DNA from: Flavobacteriales bacterium UBA720 | GTDB taxonomy: Bacteria; Bacteroidota; Bacteroidia; Flavobacteriales; Weeksellaceae | Reading direction: 5' to 3' | NCBI GenBank assembly: GCA_002297505.1 | Contig: DBLQ01000110.1 | Location: 2,467-66,466 of the forward strand | Length of the DNA: 64,000 nt | Shown: positions 35,760 through 44,865 of the stretch, piece by piece | Layout: each line of letters opens with the position of its first letter | How positions within the stretch are numbered: the stretch's first letter is position 1 | Position numbers and translations under genes: made by a program | The notes under the pieces: generated by a model | Seen by the model: only the letters and a program-made list of their open reading frames with translations | Databases searched by the model: none | Told to the model about the DNA's origin: nothing

Positions 35760-38255
35760 ATGAAAAAATTACTATTTATAAACATCTTGTTTTTTTTTCA
35801 TTCATTCATATATGCACAATTAGACCTTGAACATTGGTTTCCGCCTGTTCTAAGTTCGGGTGCTAATATTGATACTGCAATTTTATCAATCTCAACGGAT
35901 AAAACTGACCCTTTTAAAGTTTACATATACAATGGTAATCAAATAATTGATTCCATAATAATTGACAAATCGAAACCAATAGAATATGATTTGGTTAATG
36001 CTAATATAATACAAGCTGTATATACCACTTTTATTGGTGACGCAATGAAACCTATGGATAGAGGACTGCATCTTGTTGGTGAAAAGAGTTTTTATGCCAA
36101 CTTAAAATATAAAGGTAGAAATACAGAAATAATCTCTTCCAAGGGTAAAAGTGCTTTAGGAAAATCTTTTTTTGTAGTCAATGATCAAAATCTACTGAAT
36201 GGCAGTTTTAATCCTAACCCGTTTAACTACCAAGCTAGTATAATGGCATATTTTGATAATACGAAAGTGACAATTAAGGGATACAAAAGTGGTTTGAATT
36301 TTACTGATGGATCTGCTCTGAATGAAGTTACATTTACCCTTAATAAAAATCAAAGTTATATTGTAGCAGCCTTAAAAAAAGATAACACTACAGGAGCTCT
36401 CAATGATTATTTTGATGCAACTTTGATTGGGGCCACTATTACTTCCGATAAACCTATCGTTGTTAACAATGGCAATCTCTTGAGTCAAGACGCAGCAGTG
36501 GAAGGGGGTAGCGTTAACATTGATCAAAGTATGCCTGTCGAAAGACTTGGTAAAGAGTTTTTAATAGTCAATGGAATGTCGGAGGGAAGCTTTTTCATGG
36601 AAAAATCTATTATAGTAGCTACGGAAGATAACACTGCCGTATATTTTAATAATGAAGCTAATCCTCTATTTGTACTAAATAAAGGAGAGCACTATATTGG
36701 ACCATATCAAGGTGATAAAAAATTTGTAATCGGCTCGGAGCCGGCATTTACCAATGAGGAAGGTAGATTGGTAAGCACCTCGGCAATGTTTATCAGATCT
36801 TCAAAACCTATCTATTGTTATCAGCTGATGGCCACATTTCATGATAAACCTCTGGATCCAAGAAACTATGAATATAAAGTAGGAAAGACAAGTGCGATGC
36901 TTTTTTCATACCCACTTGATGTTCCTTATGATATTAAAAATATCATTATACCCTCGGTAGATGACATAGGTGGATTTGAAATGAGAAGCAAAATATCCAT
37001 TAAATCAGAACGAAATTCAAATATTAAAATCAATGGTGTCCCTATCGGTGCAGGAACCATCATTCTAGGTAAACCAGATTGGAATTACCATACTATTCAA
37101 AATCTTAAGGGAGACATTTTAATAGAGTCTGATAAAAGTCTGAATGTAGATTTTGTTGGTGGCACTACAAAAACATATTCTTCCTCTTACTCCGGATATG
37201 CCGCAAGTGTGGTAAGCTATAGTAATGACCCTGTCATTACGATGAATGGTACATGTATAGAGGAAGGGATATTGCTTAAACTTAACAATACTAGTTTTGA
37301 TGTTATACAATGGCAAAAGGATGGAGTTAATATTCCTGGTGCAAATGCGGCTACACTTGTTCCTACGGTTCCAGGTATATATTCATGCACTGTCACTTAC
37401 TCTGGAATTGATTTTACGACGAATAGTTTTACGATTGTAAACTGTCCTTACACCGTTGTAGATAAAGATTTCGGACAAATTTGTGATGATTTATCTATAA
37501 TCGTAAAATTTTCTCCACCAAATGAGAATCAATCAATTTCAAAATTGGAAATATTGGCTCAGCCATATAATGGTAAAGTTTCTGTAGATGATTTAAATTT
37601 AAAATATACTCCAGACTCAAATTTCACTGGTGAAGATAGATTTGTTTACAGAATTTGTACATCAACTATGGGACTTTGTGAAACCATAAAGGCGAATGTT
37701 TTTGTTAATGAAAGACCTGTTGCAGAACTAAAACCTGAATTATATCCCGTGTCGGAAAATGCTGGAAAAGGAATATACAATCTTATTGAAGCAATCATCA
37801 ACCAAGGTACCAATGAATATGTATTTTATAAAGATTCTGATTTGACTCAAATCATTGATAAACCTGAGGAATATCAAACAGAATTGCTTACTGCCTACGT
37901 TAAAATCACATCATCAACAGGTTGTTTTATTAAAAAAGAAATAAAACTTCTGACGTTGCAGGAAAATATCAATCTTCCAAACTTTTTTTCGCCCAATGAT
38001 GACGGTATCAATGACTTTTGGGATTATAGTGAACTAAAAGATTACTCTGACTTAAAAATATCAATATACAATAAAGTAGGTGTAAAGGTGTTTGAGCATA
38101 ATTCTTCAATTCAAAATTTCAGATGGGATGGAAAGGATTCTAAAGGTAAACAGCTTCCAAGTAGTACCTATTGGAGTTTGTTAAATTGGAGTAATGCAAG
38201 AACTGGAGTTCCTGTTTCAAAGCAAATGTGGATATTACTAAAGTCTAGAAATTAA
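35760..38255 (+). CDS. Large secreted protein with IgGFc-binding-like N-terminus and gliding-motility-type (T9SS type B) C-terminal domain
   Basis: 831 residues, signal peptide MKKLLFINILFFFHSFIYAQ. The N-terminal half contains repeated blocks such as SIMAYFDNTKVTIKGYKSG and SIIVATEDNTAVYFNN with KPIVVNNG/KPIYCYQLMATF, resembling IgGFc-binding N-terminal domains of surface adhesins. An Ig-like segment follows (WQKDGVNIPGANAATLVPTVPGIYSCTVTYSG). The C-terminal ~90 residues (LPNFFSPNDDGINDFWDY...ISIYNKVGVKVFEH...WDGKDSKGKQLPSSTYW) are a typical CHU_C/type B sorting domain, predicting export by T9SS and surface attachment. Adhesion is a reasonable guess; the ligand is unknown. AT-rich like the SusCD pair before it. 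Confidence 0.9.
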   Translation: MKKLLFINILFFFHSFIYAQLDLEHWFPPVLSSGANIDTAILSISTDKTDPFKVYIYNGNQIIDSIIIDKSKPIEYDLVNANIIQAVYTTFIGDAMKPMDRGLHLVGEKSFYANLKYKGRNTEIISSKGKSALGKSFFVVNDQNLLNGSFNPNPFNYQASIMAYFDNTKVTIKGYKSGLNFTDGSALNEVTFTLNKNQSYIVAALKKDNTTGALNDYFDATLIGATITSDKPIVVNNGNLLSQDAAVEGGSVNIDQSMPVERLGKEFLIVNGMSEGSFFMEKSIIVATEDNTAVYFNNEANPLFVLNKGEHYIGPYQGDKKFVIGSEPAFTNEEGRLVSTSAMFIRSSKPIYCYQLMATFHDKPLDPRNYEYKVGKTSAMLFSYPLDVPYDIKNIIIPSVDDIGGFEMRSKISIKSERNSNIKINGVPIGAGTIILGKPDWNYHTIQNLKGDILIESDKSLNVDFVGGTTKTYSSSYSGYAASVVSYSNDPVITMNGTCIEEGILLKLNNTSFDVIQWQKDGVNIPGANAATLVPTVPGIYSCTVTYSGIDFTTNSFTIVNCPYTVVDKDFGQICDDLSIIVKFSPPNENQSISKLEILAQPYNGKVSVDDLNLKYTPDSNFTGEDRFVYRICTSTMGLCETIKANVFVNERPVAELKPELYPVSENAGKGIYNLIEAIINQGTNEYVFYKDSDLTQIIDKPEEYQTELLTAYVKITSSTGCFIKKEIKLLTLQENINLPNFFSPNDDGINDFWDYSELKDYSDLKISIYNKVGVKVFEHNSSIQNFRWDGKDSKGKQLPSSTYWSLLNWSNARTGVPVSKQMWILLKSRN

Positions 38256-38258
38256 AAT

Positions 38259-38290
38259 AAAAAGTGTGACTCATTTGAATCACACTTTTT
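38259..38290. terminator. Bidirectional terminator between the CHU_C protein and ffh
   Basis: Perfect 11-bp stem AAAAAGTGTGA/TCACACTTTTT with a 10-nt loop, lying between convergent genes. Confidence 0.85.
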
Positions 38291-38301
38291 TACTTTATAT
38301 T

Positions 38302-39666
38302 TTACCTCCCAAACAATCCGCCACCCATTCCCGGGATATTCGGCATCTTGCTCATCATCTGCATCATTTGCTTACCTTGAGGGCCTTGCATCATTTTCAT
38401 CATTTTGCCCATTTGGTCAAATTGCTTCATTAATGCATTCACGTCTTCCAGCTTTCTTCCTGCACCTTTAGCAATTCTTTGTTTTCTGGAAACGTTGATG
38501 ATTGAAGGTCTTCTTCTCTCGTCCGGAGTCATAGAGTGGATAATCGCCTCAATATGTTTAAAAGCATCATCATTAATATCCACATCTTTAATGGCTTTTC
38601 CAACGCCCGGAATCATCCCCATCAGGTCCTTCATATTACCCATTTTCTTGATTTGGTTGATTTGCTTCAGGAAGTCATCGAAACCAAATTCATTCTTAGC
38701 AATTTTCTTGTGAAGTTTCTTAGCTTCCTCTTCGTCAAATTGTTCCTGAGCTCTTTCTACCAGGGAAACAACGTCTCCCATCCCAAGAATCCTGTCCGCC
38801 ATCCTTTCCGGGTAGAAAAGGTCCAGTGCTTCCATTTTTTCTCCGGTTGAGATGAATTTGATTGGCTTTTCAACCACAGAACGGATTGTCAACGCAGCTC
38901 CACCACGTGTATCACCGTCCAATTTGGTTAGAACAACACCATCGAAATTCAAAGTATCATTGAAGGCTTTCGCCGTATTCACAGCATCCTGTCCAGTCAT
39001 AGAATCGACTACGAAAAGCGTCTCCGTCGGTTTAATCGTCTGATGAACCGACCTGATTTCGTTCATCATCTGCTCATCAATCGCCAAACGCCCGGCTGTA
39101 TCCACGATAATCGTATCGAATCCGTTTGATTTGGCATAATTGATCGCATTCTCCGCAATCGCAACAGGATTTTTATTGTCGAGTTCTGTATAAACTTCAA
39201 TATTGATTTGACTTCCCAGAACCTTCAGCTGATCGATCGCCGCTGGTCTGTAAACGTCACAAGCCACCAAAAGTGGTTTTTTGCTTCTTTTCTGTTTTAG
39301 ATAGTTCGCCAATTTTCCGGAAAAAGTGGTTTTACCGGAACCTTGAAGACCGGCAATCAAAATCACCGTGGGCTTTCCGGAAAGGTTGATGCCTTCCTGG
39401 GAACCACCCATCAGATCCACCAATTCGTCGTGAACAATTTTCGTCATCAATTGTCCCGGCGTCAGCGATGTCAAAACGTTTTCACCAATCGCTTTATCCT
39501 GAACTCTTTTCGTGAGGTCTTTGGCCACTTTATAGTTCACATCGGCATCCACCAATGCTCTTCGGATTTCCTTTACCGTTTCTGCAACGTTGATTTCCGT
39601 GATTTTCCCACGGCCCGAAATATTATGAAGCGCTTTATCTAGCTTGTCTTGTAAACTGTTAAACAT
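38302..39666 (-). CDS. ffh: Signal recognition particle protein Ffh
   Basis: GTPase that with SRP RNA targets nascent membrane proteins to FtsY. 454 residues: N domain (MFNSLQDKLDKALHNISGRG), G domain with P-loop AGLQGSGKTTFSGKLA, DVYRPAAIDQL, DTAGRLAIDE, and TKLDGDTRGGAALTIR, then the methionine-rich M domain (SRKQRIAKGAGRKLEDVNALMKQFDQMGKMMKMMQG) that binds the signal peptide and RNA. Length is normal. A -7 box lies 25 nt upstream. Confidence 0.98.
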   Translation of the reverse strand: MFNSLQDKLDKALHNISGRGKITEINVAETVKEIRRALVDADVNYKVAKDLTKRVQDKAIGENVLTSLTPGQLMTKIVHDELVDLMGGSQEGINLSGKPTVILIAGLQGSGKTTFSGKLANYLKQKRSKKPLLVACDVYRPAAIDQLKVLGSQINIEVYTELDNKNPVAIAENAINYAKSNGFDTIIVDTAGRLAIDEQMMNEIRSVHQTIKPTETLFVVDSMTGQDAVNTAKAFNDTLNFDGVVLTKLDGDTRGGAALTIRSVVEKPIKFISTGEKMEALDLFYPERMADRILGMGDVVSLVERAQEQFDEEEAKKLHKKIAKNEFGFDDFLKQINQIKKMGNMKDLMGMIPGVGKAIKDVDINDDAFKHIEAIIHSMTPDERRRPSIINVSRKQRIAKGAGRKLEDVNALMKQFDQMGKMMKMMQGPQGKQMMQMMSKMPNIPGMGGGLFGR

Positions 39667-39691
39667 AACTTTAATAAGATATTTAAGGTTG

Positions 39692-39699
39692 CAAAAATA
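39692..39699 (-). promoter_or_regulatory. -7 promoter box for ffh
   Basis: Minus strand reads TATTTTTG (TAnnTTTG), 25 nt before the ffh ATG. Confidence 0.55.
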
Positions 39700-39765
39700 A
39701 GAAAATTTAAACGAAAGTTACAGACTCAGTTGTCACTATTCAAACATCATTTATCATTTATTTTA

Positions 39766-39853
39766 TTTGGGCAGCTTAATCCGCCTTCCGCTATTATCTT
39801 TTTGCTCGGCATAGCCTCTCGCAAAAAGGATAACCGCTCAAGTCGGGCTGCAG
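39766..39853. repeat. Dispersed intergenic repeat, copy 1
   Basis: Begins TTTGGGCAGCTTAATCCGCC and ends CCGCTCAAGTCGGGCTGCAG. The same ends occur at 45890-45999 with a different middle part. The ends can pair partly (GGGCAGC with GTCGGGCTGC), giving a REP/MITE-like hairpin. Non-coding; recurs between genes in flavobacteria as I recall them. Confidence 0.75.
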
Positions 39854-39887
39854 ATTCAACATAAAACAATATTTGACATCAATACAA

Positions 39888-39972
39888 TTTTGTCTTTCCG
39901 TAGGAAACCTAACGGAGTGGTTCGACGGAGTCAATCTCTACAGCTAAGTTTAGATTCTTTCAGAATGACAAA
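39888..39972. repeat. Imperfect inverted-repeat element between ffh and the ATP synthase operon
   Basis: Left arm TTTGTCTTTCCGTAGGAA and right arm TTCTTTCAGAATGACAAA are imperfect reverse complements about 85 bp apart end to end. It resembles decayed short mobile/REP-type elements. The remaining bases to 40085 show no gene. Confidence 0.55.
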
Positions 39973-40085
39973 GTGTAAGAATATCCTTGCTGAGCGAAGC
40001 GCCCTTGCGAACCTTGAAATATTTTCAATAATATCAAAAAAATCATTGCGCTCTTTGCGTTAAAAACTCCCAAGCAGATTTTCCT

Positions 40086-40093
40086 TACTTTTG
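40086..40093 (+). promoter_or_regulatory. -7 promoter box of the ATP synthase operon
   Basis: TACTTTTG (TAnnTTTG), 13 nt before the TTG start of the first gene. Confidence 0.6.
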
Positions 40094-40106
40094 CAAAAAT
40101 TAAAAA

Positions 40107-40361
40107 TTGGAAGACCAAAAAAATAACGCCTCTAATTCCTTACGTAAGTATGGAAAATACTCATCCGTTGTTTTTCAGATGCTATTCATCATTGGAATTG
40201 CATTTTGGGGCGGTCATCAGCTGGATTTGTATTTCCACACCGGTTCCAATGTTCTGGTGCTCGTGATTGGACTCAGCGGACTTTGTCTTTCACTTTACAC
40301 CACCTTGAAGAGACTCGAAATTTTAAATAAAGAAGAACAGGACAATGCCAAACAAAAGTAA
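40107..40361 (+). CDS. AtpZ/AtpI-family protein
   Basis: 84 residues from a TTG start (LEDQKNNASNSLRKYGKYSSVVFQM); no in-frame ATG precedes the conserved region and the promoter box is 13 nt upstream. Two membrane helices (VVFQMLFIIGIAFWGGHQLDLYF and NVLVLVIGLSGLCLSLYTTLKRL) match the AtpZ/AtpI family, which assists c-ring assembly or Mg2+ supply of the F-type ATP synthase. It is first in the ATP synthase operon and overlaps the next gene by 17 nt. Confidence 0.85.
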   Translation: MEDQKNNASNSLRKYGKYSSVVFQMLFIIGIAFWGGHQLDLYFHTGSNVLVLVIGLSGLCLSLYTTLKRLEILNKEEQDNAKQK

Positions 40362-40716
40362 CCTCATTATCAGTGTGATATTTTTTCTCACATTTATTAT
40401 CCATTTCGCAATCTGGAAATTTGTTTTTCATCTGGATGAAGTTACTATCATCAAGTTTTATCTGTTCCTCGCCATTATTTTTATGATGATGATTACACTC
40501 ATTGTGCTCATCAACAAAATTGTTCCGCAGTTTCTCGGATTGGCCGTGATAGGGCTGATTCTGGTGAAATTTGGGATGATGTATCTGATTAAAAACAAAC
40601 TCCATTTCGAGGAAATTCCGGATTACAAATTTCATTTCATTATTCCGTATTTTGTTCTTACAGCGTTGCTTACCTACTACGCAATTGGCTTAATTAATTA
40701 TGACAAAAAACAGTAA
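40345..40716 (+). CDS. Small polytopic membrane protein (DUF6168-type) of the ATP synthase operon
   Basis: 123 residues with four predicted membrane helices (NLIISVIFFLTFIIHFAIW, IIKFYLFLAIIFMMMITLIVLI, FLGLAVIGLILVKFGMMYLI, FIIPYFVLTALLTYYAIGL). Small proteins of this size and topology sit between atpZ and atpB in Flavobacteriia and are annotated DUF6168, as I recall. Four helices and position suggest an AtpI-like assembly factor; this is inference. It overlaps atpZ by 17 nt, and atpB follows after 60 nt with its own -7 box. Confidence 0.7.
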   Translation: MPNKSNLIISVIFFLTFIIHFAIWKFVFHLDEVTIIKFYLFLAIIFMMMITLIVLINKIVPQFLGLAVIGLILVKFGMMYLIKNKLHFEEIPDYKFHFIIPYFVLTALLTYYAIGLINYDKKQ

Positions 40717-40745
40717 AAATATTCTTCGAAAGAGAAAAAATAGTC

Positions 40746-40753
40746 TATTTTTG
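40746..40753 (+). promoter_or_regulatory. -7 promoter box upstream of atpB
   Basis: TATTTTTG (TAnnTTTG), 23 nt before the atpB ATG. Suggests a second operon promoter that can raise subunit levels over the assembly factors. Confidence 0.5.
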
Positions 40754-40776
40754 CAAAACGAAAAAAAAATCTACCG

Positions 40777-41901
40777 ATGCTAAAGAAAACGGCAATTTTA
40801 TTTTACAGTTTATTGATGTTTGCAAGCGCTTTTGCTCAGCACGAAAATGTTGAAAATCAACACGGTAAAGCTGTAACTGAAACTCCTGAACTTTCTGAAA
40901 AAGACCGCGCGACCAAAGAAGTTAAAGAATTTGTAGACCATCACATTTTGGATGCTCACGACGTGGCGATTATGGTAGATAAGGAAGGTCATCACATCGG
41001 TTTTCCATTGCCGGTGATTATCTATGACGAAGGTTTCCATACCTTTATGAGTAACACCAAAGGTGCAGACGGACATGAATTCATCCACGGTTCTCCGGTA
41101 GAAAGTAATGGGAAATTCTACACGCTTCACCACGAAAAAATCTACAGAACAGATTCTAAAGGAACCATAACTCTGGATAAAGATCATCACCCGACAGAAA
41201 AAAGAGTCTTGGATTTGTCCATTACCAAAAGTGTTTTAGTGATTATCCTGGTTGCTATTTTAATGATTGTATTGTTTGGAGGGATGGCGAGGTCTTATAA
41301 AAAGTCTTTGATTCCTTCCGGCGCAGCTAAATTCCTGGAGCCAATCATTATCTTCGTAAGAGATGATATTGCGATTCCAAACATCGGACACAAGTATAAG
41401 AGATTTATGGGTTATTTATTAACGGTATTCTTCTTCATCTTGTTTCTGAACGTTCTAGGTCTGATGCCTTTCGGGATTAATGTTACCGGTAATATTGCCA
41501 TTACATTCTTCTTGGCAATTATGACTTATCTCATCACCACGTTCTCTGGTTCCAAGGATTACTGGAAACACATCTTCTGGATGCCGGGAGTTCCTGTACC
41601 GATGAAGTTTATTATGTTGCCCATCGAATTGTTGGGAACATTGACCAAGCCATTTGCTTTGATGATTCGTCTTTTTGCGAATATGACAGCGGGTCACATC
41701 GTGGTAATGACCTTGATTGGTTCAATATACATTTTCAAGAACTGGATTGCAGGTGTTGCATTTCCGTTCCTGACATTGGTTATCTACTTATTAGAAGTAT
41801 TGGTAGCATTTCTTCAGGCTTATATCTTTACAATGCTTTCTGCTTTGTTCATCGGTATGGCAGTGGAAGAGCACGAGCACGATCATAATCACGCTCATTA
41901 A
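40777..41901 (+). CDS. atpB: ATP synthase F0 subunit a, Bacteroidota long form
   Basis: Forms the proton half-channels beside the c-ring. At 374 residues it is about 100 longer than E. coli subunit a. The extra N-terminus has a signal peptide (MLKKTAILFYSLLMFASAFAQ) and a His/Asp/Glu-rich extramembrane domain of ~130 residues; both are typical for Bacteroidota. The membrane core holds the essential Arg in KPFALMIRLFANMTAGH and a Gln-containing last helix (EVLVAFLQAYIFTMLSALFIG). The C-terminus is a His-rich tail (EEHEHDHNHAH). Confidence 0.97.
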   Translation: MLKKTAILFYSLLMFASAFAQHENVENQHGKAVTETPELSEKDRATKEVKEFVDHHILDAHDVAIMVDKEGHHIGFPLPVIIYDEGFHTFMSNTKGADGHEFIHGSPVESNGKFYTLHHEKIYRTDSKGTITLDKDHHPTEKRVLDLSITKSVLVIILVAILMIVLFGGMARSYKKSLIPSGAAKFLEPIIIFVRDDIAIPNIGHKYKRFMGYLLTVFFFILFLNVLGLMPFGINVTGNIAITFFLAIMTYLITTFSGSKDYWKHIFWMPGVPVPMKFIMLPIELLGTLTKPFALMIRLFANMTAGHIVVMTLIGSIYIFKNWIAGVAFPFLTLVIYLLEVLVAFLQAYIFTMLSALFIGMAVEEHEHDHNHAH

Positions 41902-41940
41902 TTAAATTAGAAAAAAAACAATTTTTAAATTATATACATT

Positions 41941-42132
41941 ATGGAAATTCCTAGAATTATTGGTGCAGGTCTTATTGTACTAGGTGTAGGTATCGGTCTT
42001 GGAAAAATTGGTGCGGCGGCTCTAGAAGCTATCGCTAGACAACCAGAGCAATCTGGAAAAATCCAAACTGCTATGCTTATTGCTGCTGCACTAGTAGAAG
42101 GTGTTGCTTTTGCTGCGTTATTCGCATCATAA
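41941..42132 (+). CDS. atpE: ATP synthase F0 subunit c
   Basis: 63 residues, two membrane helices joined by the polar loop ARQPEQ that contacts F1. The N-terminal helix is GAGLIVLGVGIGLGKIGAAA, with glycine packing. The ion-binding Glu is in AAALVEGVAFAAL. Its helices are short for the family, but both hallmark positions are present. Confidence 0.96.
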   Translation: MEIPRIIGAGLIVLGVGIGLGKIGAAALEAIARQPEQSGKIQTAMLIAAALVEGVAFAALFAS

Positions 42133-42227
42133 GCCAAACAAACTCTTAAACATTGTTGCAGCGGTTGGCTGCAGCAATGTTTGAATTTAAAAATTTAAAA
42201 ATTTAAAAAAATTAATCTAACAATATA

Positions 42228-42725
42228 ATGGAATTACTTCATCAGTTTTCATCAGGATTATTTATCATTCAGTCCATCATCTTCCTGGTATTGCTTTTCA
42301 TCTTAGGAAAGTTTGCGTGGAAACCAATTCTTAAATCTATCGACGAGAGAGAAACATCAATCATCGATGCGCTGAATCAGGCAAAATTGGCAAAGCAGGA
42401 GATGGCTCAGCTGAAAGAAGACAACGAAAGAATCCTGCGCGAAGCAAGAGCCGAGAGAGACGGTATCTTGAAAGAAGCGAGAGAAATGAAGGATAAAATT
42501 GTAAACGAAGCTAAAGACAGCGCCAAAGTAGAAGGCGAGAAAATGATTGAAGCTGCCAGACAGTCTATCCAGACGGAAAAGAATGCGGCAATGGCTGATA
42601 TCAAAAATCAAATCGGAACTTTGTCTGTGAACATCGCGGAAAATATCTTGAGAGAGAAATTGGATAACGAAGGTGCTCACAATGCTTTGGTAGAAAATAT
42701 TCTTAACAAATCTAACCTTAACTAA
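42228..42725 (+). CDS. atpF: ATP synthase F0 subunit b
   Basis: Peripheral stalk subunit: one N-terminal membrane helix (FIIQSIIFLVLLFILGKFAWKPI) followed by a long charged coiled coil (QAKLAKQEMAQLKEDNERILREARAERDG...), 165 residues. Only 5 nt separate it from atpH, whose product it binds. Confidence 0.97.
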   Translation: MELLHQFSSGLFIIQSIIFLVLLFILGKFAWKPILKSIDERETSIIDALNQAKLAKQEMAQLKEDNERILREARAERDGILKEAREMKDKIVNEAKDSAKVEGEKMIEAARQSIQTEKNAAMADIKNQIGTLSVNIAENILREKLDNEGAHNALVENILNKSNLN

Positions 42726-42730
42726 TCAGG

Positions 42731-43267
42731 ATGCTGACATCTAAAGTAGCTAAAAGATACGCACAGGGTTTACTGGATTTCACACAGGAATCCGGTAACA
42801 CGGAAGCGGTTTTCGGTGAGATGAAGGACGTGGTGAAAATTATGTCTGAATCTAAGGAATTAAATCAATTTCTTAATACACCTTTTATTGATGCCAGAAA
42901 AAAAGAGGCGGTTGCACTGGAGATTTTTAAAAGTTTTTCGACGGTAGCACAAAACATCATCCGATTGGTTATCAAACAAGGCAGAGAATCTCAGCTTAAG
43001 AATATCGCCCAGGAATTCATCAATAAAGTGGAAGATATCAAAGGAACTCAGAGAATAACTTTGGTTACAGCTACAAAATTGTCAGAGCAAAATATTCAGA
43101 AAATCATTGCGGATTCCAAAATGGTGAATGTTTCCAACTATGATTTGGAAACGATAATTAAACCGGAAATTCTCGGAGGTTATATCCTGAGAGTGGGCGA
43201 CCAGCAAATCGATGCTTCAGTGAAGTCAAAACTGAATCATATCAAAAAAGAATTTCAACTTAACTAA
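42731..43267 (+). CDS. atpH: ATP synthase F1 subunit delta
   Basis: Links the F1 head to the b stalk. 178 residues: helical N-domain (KVAKRYAQGLLDFTQESG, NQFLNTPFIDARKKEAVALEIF) and the C-terminal signature YDLETIIKPEILGGYILRVGDQQIDASVKSKL, which is the OSCP/delta motif. Located between atpF and atpA as usual. Confidence 0.97.
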   Translation: MLTSKVAKRYAQGLLDFTQESGNTEAVFGEMKDVVKIMSESKELNQFLNTPFIDARKKEAVALEIFKSFSTVAQNIIRLVIKQGRESQLKNIAQEFINKVEDIKGTQRITLVTATKLSEQNIQKIIADSKMVNVSNYDLETIIKPEILGGYILRVGDQQIDASVKSKLNHIKKEFQLN

Positions 43268-43284
43268 GAAAAAACAACCATATA

Positions 43285-44862
43285 ATGGCAGAAATAAATC
43301 CGGCAGAAGTATCAGCGATACTGAAGCAGCAATTAGCAAATTTCGATACTCAATCTAATGTAGAAGAAGTTGGTACTGTTCTTACAATCGGTGATGGTAT
43401 CGCGCGTGTTTACGGTTTAGAAAACGTACAGTACGGAGAATTGGTAAGATTCGAAGCTGGAGTAGAAGGTATCGTTCTTAACCTGGAAGAAGACAACGTA
43501 GGTGTGGCACTTCTTGGTGAATCCAAAATGGTAAAAGAAGGCGATACTGTAAGAAGAACTAACAGAATCTCTTCTATCAAAGTTGGTGAAGGAATGCTTG
43601 GTAGAGTTGTGGACACTTTGGGTAATCCAATCGATGGAAAAGGACCTATCGAAGGGGAACTTTACGAAATGCCGTTGGAAAGAAAAGCACCAGGTGTTAT
43701 CTTCCGTCAGCCGGTAACTGAGCCGCTTCAGACTGGTATCGTTGCGATTGACTCGATGATTCCTGTAGGAAGAGGACAAAGAGAGCTGATCATTGGTGAC
43801 AGACAGACTGGTAAAACAGTTGTGGCTATCGACACCATTATCAATCAAAAAGAATTTTATGATGCTGGGCAACCGGTTTATTGTATATATGTTGCAATTG
43901 GGCAAAAAGCTTCGACTGTAGCACAAATCGTTAAAACATTAGAAGACAAAGGCGCTTTGGCTTACACAGTAATTGTAGCTGCTAACGCTTCTGATCCGGT
44001 TCCAATGCAGGTTTACTCTGCAATGGCAGGTGCTTCTATTGGAGAATACTTCAGAGACACTGGTCGTGCCGCTTTGATTGTTTATGATGATTTGTCCAAG
44101 CAGGCTGTAGCTTACCGTGAGCTTTCTCTTCTATTGAGAAGACCACCGGGCCGTGAGGCTTATCCGGGAGACGTTTTCTACTTGCACTCCAGATTATTGG
44201 AAAGAGCGGCAAAAGTTATTGCTGATGATTCTATCGCAAAACAAATGAACGATTTGCCGGAATCTCTCAAGCCAATCGTGAAAGGTGGTGGTTCATTAAC
44301 AGCCCTTCCAATCATCGAAACTCAGGCTGGTGACGTTTCTGCATATATCCCGACCAACGTGATCTCTATTACAGACGGACAGATTTTCCTGGAGTCTGAC
44401 TTGTTCAACTCGGGAGTTCGTCCTGCGATCAACGTTGGTATCTCTGTATCAAGAGTTGGGGGTAATGCTCAAATCAAGTCAATGAAAAAAGTGTCTGGTA
44501 CTTTGAAACTAGACCAGGCTCAATATAAAGAATTGGAAGCGTTTGCAAAGTTCGGTTCTGACCTGGATGCTGCCACATTGGCAGTAATCTCTAAAGGGGA
44601 AAGAAACGTGGAGCTTTTGAAGCAACCGGTGAACTCTCCGCTTCCGGTAGAAAGTCAGGTAGCAATGATCTACGCAGGAACTGAAAACCTGATGAGAAAT
44701 ATTCCAATCAGAAAGGTGAAAGAATTCCAGGTAGAATATGTGGATTTCTTGAGAAACAAGCATCCGGAAGTAATGGCTGCGCTTAAAGCTGGTAAAATTG
44801 ACGATTCAATTACCGGAACGCTGAAGCAGGTAGCAACAGAACTTTCTGCGAAATACAACTAA
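43285..44862 (+). CDS. atpA: ATP synthase F1 subunit alpha
   Basis: Non-catalytic nucleotide-binding subunit of the F1 hexamer. 525 residues with P-loop IIGDRQTGKTVVAID, the arginine-finger region (PAINVGISVSRVGGNAQIKSMKKVSG) and the N-terminal crown domain. Length is slightly above the bacterial average. Followed by an 88-bp gap holding a repeat hairpin, then atpG. The catalytic beta (atpD) and epsilon (atpC) genes are not here; in Bacteroidota they usually form a separate unit. Confidence 0.98.
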   Translation: MAEINPAEVSAILKQQLANFDTQSNVEEVGTVLTIGDGIARVYGLENVQYGELVRFEAGVEGIVLNLEEDNVGVALLGESKMVKEGDTVRRTNRISSIKVGEGMLGRVVDTLGNPIDGKGPIEGELYEMPLERKAPGVIFRQPVTEPLQTGIVAIDSMIPVGRGQRELIIGDRQTGKTVVAIDTIINQKEFYDAGQPVYCIYVAIGQKASTVAQIVKTLEDKGALAYTVIVAANASDPVPMQVYSAMAGASIGEYFRDTGRAALIVYDDLSKQAVAYRELSLLLRRPPGREAYPGDVFYLHSRLLERAAKVIADDSIAKQMNDLPESLKPIVKGGGSLTALPIIETQAGDVSAYIPTNVISITDGQIFLESDLFNSGVRPAINVGISVSRVGGNAQIKSMKKVSGTLKLDQAQYKELEAFAKFGSDLDAATLAVISKGERNVELLKQPVNSPLPVESQVAMIYAGTENLMRNIPIRKVKEFQVEYVDFLRNKHPEVMAALKAGKIDDSITGTLKQVATELSAKYN

Positions 44863-44865
44863 ACT

